A model generated the notes under the pieces. It saw nothing but the letters and a program-made list of their open reading frames with translations. It searched no databases and was not told the DNA's origin. DNA of 64,000 bases from Pirellulaceae bacterium (GTDB lineage: Bacteria; Planctomycetota; Planctomycetia; Pirellulales; Pirellulaceae). The stretch is taken from positions 1,031,501 through 1,095,500 of the forward strand of contig BPJV01000001.1 of assembly GCA_026004795.1 (NCBI GenBank). Direction: 5' to 3'. Shown piece by piece: positions 7,840-15,872 of the stretch; position 1 is the first letter of the stretch; every line of letters starts with the position of its first letter. A program made the translations under genes and the position numbers.

Positions 7840-9237
7840 TCAGCGGTAAGTGGCCACGCGGACATCACAAACGTTAGTTCCCGTCGGGCCCGTCCGTAAC
7901 AAGCCGCCGCAAGCTTGAAAAAAGGAGTAAGATTGAAAGTTTTGCAGGTGAGCGGCGATGGACAAACCCAATTCTTGACTGCGGTTCCAAACTGACGCAT
8001 CAAACCAAGCGCCGGCAGCGTCGGTGGGGCCATCTTCGCCATCCGTCCCGCCACAAACGACGGTCAGTTTCCGATCGGTTTCCCAGTGCGGCCATCCAGC
8101 GCGCACAAGTTCATCCATGATGGCTAGAGCCAAATGTTGGTTTCGTCCTCCACAGGGGGAAACGACTGAGGAGGGGATGCGCACCGTGGGCTCCCCGCCG
8201 CTGATCCAGCAGTTGACTTCCGATTGGCCAACCATCTGCAGGATGCTTTTGGCGGCCGAGCGAGCCACCGCATGCACTTCACCTTCGGGACGAGTGCTCG
8301 CCTGCATGCAGTATTGATAATGCAGTTCGACGGCGCGTGCCCCCGCTGCATCCACGGCATCGGCGTTGTTGGCAAGGATCAGGTTATCGACTCGACAGTC
8401 TGCTTGGGCGGCTTGTTGCGGCGACATGGTGGCGTGGCGGCTGGTATGTTGCAAGTAGCGCACCACGCGGTCGAGTTCCTTGTCGTCAACCAAATCGAAT
8501 TCCGTCAAGATCTGCAGCGCTGCGGCAGGTGATGGTGCTGGGGAGAGAACCGTAGGGCCAGATGCGATCATGGCTAAGTCGTCACCGAGCACATCCGACA
8601 GGATCAGGCTCACCATCCGCCCGGCCCGACAGGCTCGTGCCAATCCTCCCGCTTTCACCCGGCTCAGCGCTCGCCGGACGGTGTTGAGTTGGTGAATGTC
8701 CGCTCCTGCCAAGGACAGTTTACGAGCAACGAGTTGTTTGTCCTGCCACGTCAGGCCTGGCGCCGGGGCACAGAGTAGTGCGGAACCACCGCCGGAAAGC
8801 AAACACACAACCAAGTCGTGTGCATCGCACTCCCCGACGAGCCGTAAAATCTGTTCAGTCCCGAATACCACTTCCTCGGTCGGTTCATTGCTGCCGGGGG
8901 GGCGTGCTGCATGAAAGGTGACCGTGGAGGGGTGGGGGGCGGAGGGGATCGTATCGGCCGGGCAGTTCAACCACCCCCCGACCGGCGTACCAGGATGCTG
9001 CTCTTGGAGTGGCGCAACCAGCCATCTCAGGGCCGCCAGGCCCATCGAGGCGGCCGCTTTTCCCCCACCAACCAATACCAGCCGTCGCCAGTGGTCGATG
9101 CTCAACGAGTGATCGCAGATCGTGAGCCGTCCTGGCTCGACCACGACACGTTCCTGGAATAAAGAAGACGGTAAAACCGCCCGAACGCCGGCCCACCAAA
9201 TCTGAACCGCATCATTTTTCGGCAAGGAAGCATGCAT
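7840..9237 (-). CDS. Glycerate 2-kinase, class II (GckA/TtuD type)
   Basis: 465 residues with the two-part DUF4147 plus MOFRL organisation. The N-terminal half has a LVLVGGGKAAASMGLAAL glycine-rich loop and VCLLSGGGSALLCAPAPGLT. It then reads INTVRRALS-like (LNTVRRALSRVKAGGLARAC). The C-terminal MOFRL half has CWISGGEPTVRI and VVCGGTDGEDGPTDAAGAW, then TGPTGTNVCDV at the end. These proteins phosphorylate D-glycerate to 2-phosphoglycerate and feed it into glycolysis. The gene stands 50 bases downstream of the large secreted protein gene on the same strand. Length is normal. Confidence 0.9.
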   Translation of the reverse strand: MHASLPKNDAVQIWWAGVRAVLPSSLFQERVVVEPGRLTICDHSLSIDHWRRLVLVGGGKAAASMGLAALRWLVAPLQEQHPGTPVGGWLNCPADTIPSAPHPSTVTFHAARPPGSNEPTEEVVFGTEQILRLVGECDAHDLVVCLLSGGGSALLCAPAPGLTWQDKQLVARKLSLAGADIHQLNTVRRALSRVKAGGLARACRAGRMVSLILSDVLGDDLAMIASGPTVLSPAPSPAAALQILTEFDLVDDKELDRVVRYLQHTSRHATMSPQQAAQADCRVDNLILANNADAVDAAGARAVELHYQYCMQASTRPEGEVHAVARSAAKSILQMVGQSEVNCWISGGEPTVRIPSSVVSPCGGRNQHLALAIMDELVRAGWPHWETDRKLTVVCGGTDGEDGPTDAAGAWFDASVWNRSQELGLSIAAHLQNFQSYSFFQACGGLLRTGPTGTNVCDVRVATYR

Positions 9238-9287
9238 GGCGTCAATCGCAGGTTGGGGAGCGGAATTCGCCCAGGCGTGTCGATGGT

Positions 9288-12161
9288 CTACCCCGGCGGA
9301 GGGCCGGCGGCGACTGGTGGATACTGAGGTGCCGCTTCCGGAACCGCATCCATTACCGCGGTGGGGTAGGAAGCACCATTGCGTGCCGGCACGATAACGT
9401 CCAACTGTAGGTCTTCCAAGAGTAGGTCACAGTGGCCGCGGCATTCGGCCAAGATTCTGAACTCTCCGTCCTCCGTGGCCAGGCGATAAAGGTCGATCGG
9501 AATGGTCTCACCTGGTTGACCGCGCACCAGCATACCGATTCCTGGTCCCAGCTGATTGTCGAATACTAGTACGCCCGTCCCGGGGGCGGTGCCCATACGC
9601 AGTACGCGGGCGGTCGCCCGGGCACGAACCAACTGACCGGCGGTCACCGAGATGGGCGCACTACGAATGCGGATCGAGGTCCCCTCGTAGCCGCCGGGAA
9701 TGTGGTCGGGGGCGGCCTGTCGAGCGTAGGCCGCCAAACGCAGTTTCCCCGACGTGTCGGCGGCTGGGACCAGCTCCACCCGCGTTTCGATCTCGTCGGT
9801 CAAGCGCACTTGCTGCGACCAGCCGGCCTGCATCATGCGGTGCAAATCATCGAGCTTGCCACCGGGCAACTCAGCCGAGTGCCACTGACTGCGTTGGCAG
9901 GCGTCAACCAACAACCAGTGCAGTTCCAGTGCTCCCAGGGCTGCCGTGAAGGGGCTCGATTGCCGCGCGGGCATCTGCGCCATCGCCTCTTGGCGGCACC
10001 GGTGAAGATATCTTTCTGTTTCGTGCAAACAATGGTTCAATTCTTTGATCGCCGTGTCATTGTTGCGTCGTTGCAGCGCTTGCCGCGCCCGTTCAAGTTG
10101 CCCTTCAATCCGCTGCAGCTGCCCAATCTCACCAACGGTAGGCAACGAGGGGAGTGCTCGAGCAGCAGAGCGCTGCACCAGCGTTGAGGTCTCGGCACCG
10201 GGTGAGAACGGCGAACCGCCGCGTCTGCCTTGAGTACGGGCTCGGGCGACGGCCAGTCGCGATGCTAACGAAAGGCGGGACGCGACTACTTCTACCATGT
10301 CCGCTGCCATTTCTGCCGCGGTCTCTCGCAGGTGTCGCTGCAGGTAGCGGATGGGGACGGGATCCGAGGTAAAAACAAAGGTTTCCACCGCAGCCGGTGA
10401 TTCTACTTCCCAAGTGGCCTGTCCTCGCTCCCATTGGGGCTCCAGCCGCTCAAGCTTCCCATGGCTGATGCGCAGCAGGTGACGATCCGGCGGGGCCGCA
10501 TTCCAGGTGAAGCGCAGTGGCGAGGAGGGCTCGGGAGAGGTGTACCAAGAGGTCGGATCATGCAAAGTGGCCACCACCAACTGACTGTTCTCCAACGCCC
10601 ACGCCGAAGCTTTCCATGATGACCAGTTAACCGTCGGTGGGGCAACGCGTGTGCCGGCCAATTGCCACGGTCGCCATAACTCCGCTTCGCGAGAAATCCA
10701 TCGCACAGCAGCCGCGCGGACGCTGTCGGCTGCGTCTTGAAATTCCAGCGGTTCGTTAGTGCGAAAAAGTATGGCGCGGGCTCCGGCGTGCATGGCCATG
10801 GTGACCGAATGGCGCAACTGCCATGCGTCGACCAACGCCTCTTCGACGGGAAAGTCCGGCGCCAGGCGCTGGGACGCCACTTCCACCTGCCGGATCAACG
10901 TTGTGGGAGGATGGATGGGGATCGATACCCAACTGGCACCTCGCAGGCCGGATGCAGCGATACGGTCGTCCAACCATTGCTGTTTTTCCTCCTCAGATCC
11001 AGGACTATACCCGGAAGGGCAAGGAACGATCAGGTGGTCGACGAGCCGCGCGTAGCGGAAAAGATCCTCCAACGATTCGGCAACGGTAGGTCGCTGCCAG
11101 GAAGATGGCAACGCTTGGCCACGGGCGACCTGTTGGCTGGCTAATTGGTAAAGATTGCGGTCCAACGCGGCGCCGATAAACCAGCCATAGACAATTCGGT
11201 TTGCATCGGCCGATAAAGAGGTCGGATCCTCCGGCGGCGGAGCGATCACCGCCAGGTCGGTCTGCACCGCCTCGGCGATCGTGTCGGCGGTCAACCGATC
11301 GGTCACGATGCCGTCGATCCCCAATGAGGCAAGCCAGGGAAGGGCCTCACCACGATGTTGAATCCACAGTTGCGGTGGTAGGGGGCGGTTCCACGCCGTC
11401 GCCTGCGGTCGCTCCACCTCCTGCCGCCATTGCCACCGTTGATGCCAATTGTTGGGAATCGCCACTCCCACTGAGGCCATGGGAACCATGCCGGATAATC
11501 GCAAATCATCAAGCTGTACGCGGTAGCGGCCTGGGCCTGCATAAACGTTCATCACCAAACAGTCGATGAACGCTCCTTCTAAATCCAAGTCTCGGCCGAA
11601 TCGCTGACGCAACGCGGCGACTTCTTGGTGCAAGCTGCGCTCTAAATGGATTACTCGCAGCGCTTGCCACTTCCCAGGTTGGTCGTAGGTCGATCCCCAA
11701 ATTGTCGTCGTCAGCCGCGATTGGGTGGTGGGATGGACCGCATGGGGAAACACCACGCGCACCCCCAGCTGCAACTGGCTGCTGCTACAGCGGGCCCACA
11801 CCTCAGGTTGGAAATCATCCACGATCAAACACGGCTCAATTGGATAGGCGATCAGCGCATACGTCCCTTGGGCACAGGCGACTTGCAACAATTCACACGT
11901 CTGCCCATTACGGGGATAGATGGGACTGATGGCGTGCTCGACAAGCTGAGCTTGACAGTCGCTCTCCACCAACTGCCACCTGGGTTGGCCTCCTTCGAAC
12001 GAGTCGAATTGCTGGGGGTATGCGGAAGCCGCAAGCCAGATGCCAAACACCATGGCGAGAATACCATGGACTGGCCGCCCACACATCCTCACGCAAGAGG
12101 ACCGCTGCAGAAAACCAAGCCAAACCGTGGTACGGTGAGGCTTTTCCGTTTGCCTAACCAT
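9288..12161 (-). CDS. Large secreted or membrane-anchored protein of unknown function
   Basis: About 957 residues from ATG 12161. A hydrophobic export segment (HGILAMVFGIWLAASAYPQQ) lies near the N-terminus. Starts at 12242 and 12086 are also possible; the last would place the signal right at the N-terminus. After the signal comes a beta-rich region like a carbohydrate-binding sandwich, with FDSFEGGQPRWQLVES and VYAGPGRYRVQLDDLRLSG. A middle region of alternating strands and helices resembles a TIM-barrel glycosidase-like fold (IDGIVTDRLTADTIAEA, ARAILFRTNEPLEF). A helical stretch and another beta-sandwich (IRSAPISVTAGQLVRARATA) follow, then a short Pro-rich end. I do not recognise a named family or catalytic pair. 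Possibly it acts on extracellular polysaccharide, but this is inference from fold hints only. Confidence 0.75.
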   Translation of the reverse strand: MVRQTEKPHRTTVWLGFLQRSSCVRMCGRPVHGILAMVFGIWLAASAYPQQFDSFEGGQPRWQLVESDCQAQLVEHAISPIYPRNGQTCELLQVACAQGTYALIAYPIEPCLIVDDFQPEVWARCSSSQLQLGVRVVFPHAVHPTTQSRLTTTIWGSTYDQPGKWQALRVIHLERSLHQEVAALRQRFGRDLDLEGAFIDCLVMNVYAGPGRYRVQLDDLRLSGMVPMASVGVAIPNNWHQRWQWRQEVERPQATAWNRPLPPQLWIQHRGEALPWLASLGIDGIVTDRLTADTIAEAVQTDLAVIAPPPEDPTSLSADANRIVYGWFIGAALDRNLYQLASQQVARGQALPSSWQRPTVAESLEDLFRYARLVDHLIVPCPSGYSPGSEEEKQQWLDDRIAASGLRGASWVSIPIHPPTTLIRQVEVASQRLAPDFPVEEALVDAWQLRHSVTMAMHAGARAILFRTNEPLEFQDAADSVRAAAVRWISREAELWRPWQLAGTRVAPPTVNWSSWKASAWALENSQLVVATLHDPTSWYTSPEPSSPLRFTWNAAPPDRHLLRISHGKLERLEPQWERGQATWEVESPAAVETFVFTSDPVPIRYLQRHLRETAAEMAADMVEVVASRLSLASRLAVARARTQGRRGGSPFSPGAETSTLVQRSAARALPSLPTVGEIGQLQRIEGQLERARQALQRRNNDTAIKELNHCLHETERYLHRCRQEAMAQMPARQSSPFTAALGALELHWLLVDACQRSQWHSAELPGGKLDDLHRMMQAGWSQQVRLTDEIETRVELVPAADTSGKLRLAAYARQAAPDHIPGGYEGTSIRIRSAPISVTAGQLVRARATARVLRMGTAPGTGVLVFDNQLGPGIGMLVRGQPGETIPIDLYRLATEDGEFRILAECRGHCDLLLEDLQLDVIVPARNGASYPTAVMDAVPEAAPQYPPVAAGPPPG

Positions 12162-12461
12162 TGCAAAGCGTTCCCACTTGGAAAAAATGTTGATTCTCGG
12201 CAACATCGGCTGCCGGAGTGATGCTCTACGCGCAAGTTCCACTTATACAAGGGTTTAGGGCATAGTGCCAGATCGATTCATGTGGCGAAAAGTCAACATG
12301 CGTAACTTTTGTCGAATTTCTCGATTTTCATAAGCCATTGAATATCAAGTACTTGCGGATTACCATCGTCTCGCGTTCGGTCTGTGGTACCGTTGCTGCA
12401 TTAGTGACCGGGCAGTAACGCACCAACGATCTTCTCCAGCCACTATCGGGAGCTTCGACTG

Positions 12462-12755
12462 ATGAATCCTGTATCTGCAAACCAATCGACAAAGAGCCAC
12501 GACGAACTGCCTGCGGAGTTGGCCGAATTGACTGCTGCGATTCAGTCGTTGCCCATCGAGCATCGCATTAAGCTCTTGCCGTCCCTGCGACGAGTCACGG
12601 AAAGCACGTTGCGACGCCGCAAAATCTTGACCTTGGTACAGGAAGCCCTCAGCCAACTGCGACTCGACATGAAGTACCTGGTCTTTGATCTGGAAGCCAC
12701 CCGCCGCGAACGCGACAGTTACTTGGAAAAGTTGACGCAATTGGGCGAAGAATAA
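12462..12755 (+). CDS. Small helical protein of unknown function
   Basis: 97 residues from ATG 12462, with GGGAG 8 bases upstream. After a polar N-terminus it is helical throughout: a LPAELAELTAAIQSLP helix, a basic segment (LRRVTESTLRRRKIL) and a C-terminal coiled-coil-like helix ending in LEKLTQLGEE. I recognise no domain. It stands alone, divergent from the large secreted protein gene. Dimerisation through the terminal helix and a DNA- or RNA-binding role are possible but unsupported. Confidence 0.65.
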   Translation: MNPVSANQSTKSHDELPAELAELTAAIQSLPIEHRIKLLPSLRRVTESTLRRRKILTLVQEALSQLRLDMKYLVFDLEATRRERDSYLEKLTQLGEE

Positions 12756-13322
12756 TCGCCACCGAAGTTGTTTGCTGGTTGTTTGGACGTCGTGGGAGCG
12801 ATCCTTTCGCGGTAGCCAGCCCTCGGTTTTCGCCACAAGCCGAGCAAGCAGGCTCCCACAACCTGCCCTCCTGTTCGCCACACTTGTCATGCAGGACGCG
12901 TTCCAGACCACCAACGCATTTCTCCTTGAGCGGGAGTCGAAACGGGCCGTTTCGACTCCCGCTGCTTTTTACCGACTGCACGTTTGCAGCGCATCTCGCG
13001 GTGACGGTCCGCCGCTCGGAATGACGGTGGTCCACGTAGAAGTGGAGAATTCTCCCCTGCGCTGGGGGAACCCGAGGGATGAAGTTGCACCAGCCAGCAA
13101 CAAGCCTACCCCCATCGTGGTGACGCGGTCGACAGGATCGGCGGGCCAGGACAACGGGAGGGAGGAGGGAAACGAGGCAACTGGTTTGCGTTTTTTTTGC
13201 TCAGTGCTTAGTATCACAGATAGCGATGGGGAATTGCTCGCACAGCGCTTGGTGACCGTGATTTCCTCGCATCACTTCGCCCGTTTTGAATTCGAGACGT
13301 AGACAGGAGCGCTTGACCTCCT
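12756..13322. other. Intergenic region with a long palindrome
   Basis: About 570 bases before the kinase gene. It contains the 35-base palindrome listed separately. The short open frames running across it on both strands repeat similar peptides because of the palindrome and are not genes. A T8 run near 13190 follows a purine-rich stretch without an obvious stem. Confidence 0.5.
12929..12963 (+). terminator. Strong palindromic hairpin, probable intrinsic terminator
   Basis: Two 17-base arms (12929-12945 and 12947-12963, beginning AGCGGGAGTCG and ending CGACTCCCGCT) are perfectly complementary around a single central base. GCTTTTTACC follows on the plus strand. This is a textbook stem plus U-tract about 175 bases after the small helical protein gene. 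Its unusual arm length and perfection also suit a dispersed palindromic repeat. Confidence 0.7.
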
Positions 13323-14825
13323 ATGGTCGACTTCACACCAGCAGAATTGTCGCAACGGATCGTCGAAGTTGGTTTACTGGAACCGATCGAGGTGGAGCGC
13401 GCGTGGTCGGAAGTTGGTCGAGCCGATGCTACGTGCGAGGACTTAATCCGCGTTTTGTTGCGCAAACAGTTATTGACCAATCTCCAGGTCGACCGCCTGC
13501 TGAAGGGGGAGAGGACAGGATATTTCTATGGTCACTGGAAGGTTTTGTACCTCATCGGTGCGGGTACTTTTGCCCGCGTCTATCGGGCGGTCCATCGAGA
13601 AGATGGTCGAATCGCGGCAGTGAAGGTGCTTCGCAAACGCCATCGCGCGGAGCCGGCGCAAGTGGAGCAATTCATGCGCGAAGCGCGGGTGGGGATGCAA
13701 CTCCATCATCCGAACATCGTGGCCATCAAGGAGGTCGATCCCGATCCACGCAATCCGTACATGGTTATGGAGTTCGTCGAGGGGCAGACACTGCGCGAAT
13801 TGATGCGTGTGCGCGGAAAGCTGGATCCGGAAACGACGTTGAGGATCATGCGCGATGTGGCGGCAGGTTTGGCCTATGCTGCCACCCAAGGGGTCACTCA
13901 CCGGGATATGAAACTGAGCAACGTGTTAGTGACCTCGCATGGGCGAGCAAAGTTGGTGGATTTCGGGTTGGCGGCGCTGGCCGATACCGACGATGAAGGG
14001 GCACTGGCGGATTGTCCCAATGCGCGGGCCATCGACTATGCCGCCTTGGAGCGCGGGACTGGGGTCCGGAAGGATGACCCCCGCAGCGATATTTACTTCC
14101 TCGGCGCCATGATGTACCACTGCCTGTCCGGAAAGCCGCCGCTAACCGAGACCAGAGACCGCTTGGCGCGGCTCAACGTCACCCGTTTTCGTGAGATTCC
14201 GCATCTCCTTCAGGTCGCTCCTGACGTGCCGCTGAACGTGGCTGCGATTGTGCACAAGGCGATGGAGTTCGATCCGGAGAAACGTTATCAGACTCCGCAA
14301 GAAGTGCTGGACGACATCGAAGCAACGTTGGCCCGCCTCAAGCAGGGGGACACGCAAACGACGGCAGCAATCGCTTCGGGTAAGGATGTTTCCGATCGCG
14401 AGATCGAACAGGAGGGGACCGGAAAGACCGTCCTGTTGGTGGAGAGTAAGATCGAGTTTCAAAATCTGATTCGGGAAAAGCTCAAGAAGCGAGGGTACCG
14501 CGTGCTGGTAATCAGCGATCCTCAGCGAGCGTTGGAGCGGTTTGACCCGGAAGAAGATCCGCCAGCCGATATCGTCTTGTTTAGTGCACCCGAATTGGGG
14601 GCGGCGGCCCTCGAGGCGTTCAACAGGTTCGGGGACGATCCGCATACGGCCAATATCCCGGCGATCTTGTTGGTCGACCGCAAACAACAGTTCATTATCC
14701 GCAGCGCGAAAACGGCACCTCACCGTATCATGCTCGCCATGCCGCTGAAAGTTCGCGAACTACGGACGGCATTGTTGAAGCTATTGCGCGGTCAAGCGTC
14801 GACGACTTCTGCAGGAACAGAATAA
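13323..14825 (+). CDS. Ser/Thr protein kinase fused to a degenerate receiver-like domain
   Basis: 500 residues. A helical N-terminus of about 65 residues precedes a Hanks-type kinase domain (about 72-340). Its glycine loop is IGAGTFARV (78-86), the ATP-binding Lys is in AAVKVLRK (K101), the catalytic loop is HRDMKLSN (193-200) and DFG is at 213-215. The APE motif reads ALE. A linker of about 30 residues leads to a CheY-like region (367-490) starting KTVLLVESK and ending in MPLKVRELRTALLKLL. There the acidic pair, the phospho-acceptor Asp (position occupied by Ser in VLFSAPEL) and the KP lysine (Met-Pro) are all replaced, so phosphorelay is unlikely. The domain is probably a protein-interaction module. 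No membrane segment is visible, so the kinase is cytosolic. tRNA-Lys lies about 100 bases downstream. Confidence 0.9.
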   Translation: MVDFTPAELSQRIVEVGLLEPIEVERAWSEVGRADATCEDLIRVLLRKQLLTNLQVDRLLKGERTGYFYGHWKVLYLIGAGTFARVYRAVHREDGRIAAVKVLRKRHRAEPAQVEQFMREARVGMQLHHPNIVAIKEVDPDPRNPYMVMEFVEGQTLRELMRVRGKLDPETTLRIMRDVAAGLAYAATQGVTHRDMKLSNVLVTSHGRAKLVDFGLAALADTDDEGALADCPNARAIDYAALERGTGVRKDDPRSDIYFLGAMMYHCLSGKPPLTETRDRLARLNVTRFREIPHLLQVAPDVPLNVAAIVHKAMEFDPEKRYQTPQEVLDDIEATLARLKQGDTQTTAAIASGKDVSDREIEQEGTGKTVLLVESKIEFQNLIREKLKKRGYRVLVISDPQRALERFDPEEDPPADIVLFSAPELGAAALEAFNRFGDDPHTANIPAILLVDRKQQFIIRSAKTAPHRIMLAMPLKVRELRTALLKLLRGQASTTSAGTE

Positions 14826-14928
14826 AGCCAGGGGGAAGGAACGTTGATGAAGATTCAGAACAACAAAAAGATTCAACCCCTGTTCGATTGGGACCGACTT
14901 TGCTAAAGTCTAACCGAAGAGAATGGTT

Positions 14929-15001
14929 GAGGGTGTAGCTCAGTCGGTAGAGCATCGGACTTTTAATCCGTGGGTCCGGGGTTCGAGTCCCCGCACCCTC
15001 A
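14929..15001 (+). tRNA. tRNA-Lys (anticodon UUU)
   Basis: A 73-nt cloverleaf. The acceptor GAGGGTG pairs with CACCCTC plus discriminator A. The D-arm is GCTC/GAGC, the anticodon loop is CTTTTAA (anticodon TTT), and the T-stem CGGGG/CCCCG encloses TTCGAGT. The top pair of the anticodon stem (27-43) is a U-U mismatch. The CCA end is not encoded and must be added. Confidence 0.96.
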
Positions 15002-15095
15002 CTTGATTGCTTTTCTTAGGTTTCTGAACTGAGGTGAGGAAGCATGCATTGCTCCCCTGCCCCGTTATTCAATGAGCGATGCAAGCTCAGGTTGG

Positions 15096-15872
15096 CTAAA
15101 TGGGGTCCTCTTCATCGGAGCTGACATCCTCCCCTGCAGGAGGAACGACCGGGCTGGTCTTGTCGGTCGACGCATCGATGTCCCCGCTCTGCTCGGCATC
15201 CTCTGGCAGATTGTCGCTGAGGAAAAGGAAGGTCCCCAATTGCTCACGCCACAATGCATAACGGGCTGGGAAGGATTCCCACCGCTCGCCGTACAGATCA
15301 AAACCAACTGCTGGGCCTCCCAGCCGCCAGGGTTTGCCGGTGATCGGCGAGCGGCGGCCGGCGATCCATTCGGTCAGCGTCAACAGTTGGTAATCAGGAG
15401 CCGTGGCCATGATCGGGCCGGGACGGCGGTGTTTTTCTGGCGGCAATACGCCCCACCAATTGCGATCGACCGGAACTGTTTGGGCGATGATCAGCAGGAA
15501 CGCTCCCAAGAGGTAACCTGACAGAGCCCCCAGAATTCCACGAGCAATCGTCGCCGCAGCCCCTTCCAGTTCGGGCGTCGACTCGCGGATCGGTGCGTAG
15601 AGTGCGAACATGGCAAGCAGTACCAGGCTGAATTCCAATAGCGGTACCACTGACCAAAGATAGATCACTATAAACAGGTCGGCGGGCAAGAAAAACGCCT
15701 TGCGCATCGCATCGCATAACGGCTCGAAGGTGGTCAAGGTGATGAGGCTGCTCAACAACATGGCCGCCATCCAAAAGGTTGTGTCGACCAAGCGACTTCT
15801 CAGCGCCATCACTACGGCCGCCACAAGCAGGCCGCCAAAGAGCATATCGGGGATCAAGGCGAGGGAATTCAT
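15096..15872 (-). CDS. CvpA-like integral membrane protein
   Basis: 258 residues with about four hydrophobic helices in the first 135 residues (IPDMLFGGLLVAAVVMAL, WMAAMLLSSLITLTTF, a LFIVIYLWSVVPLLEFSLVLLAMFAL-type stretch, and GILGALSGYLLGAFLLIIAQTV). This layout suits the CvpA/colicin V production family, though similarity is weak. The C-terminal half is soluble, with a Trp-rich middle and an acidic Ser/Asp/Glu tail (DVSSDEEDPI). Its start overlaps the stop of the upstream PilB-type ATPase gene by 4 bases (ATGA), so the two are co-translated and probably work together at the inner membrane. Confidence 0.75.
   Translation of the reverse strand: MNSLALIPDMLFGGLLVAAVVMALRSRLVDTTFWMAAMLLSSLITLTTFEPLCDAMRKAFFLPADLFIVIYLWSVVPLLEFSLVLLAMFALYAPIRESTPELEGAAATIARGILGALSGYLLGAFLLIIAQTVPVDRNWWGVLPPEKHRRPGPIMATAPDYQLLTLTEWIAGRRSPITGKPWRLGGPAVGFDLYGERWESFPARYALWREQLGTFLFLSDNLPEDAEQSGDIDASTDKTSPVVPPAGEDVSSDEEDPI

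Noticed and set aside
12649-13035. Several overlapping frames across the palindrome
   Set aside because: Frames on both strands repeat an RNGPFRLPL-like peptide because the DNA is palindromic. They have no ribosome sites or homology.
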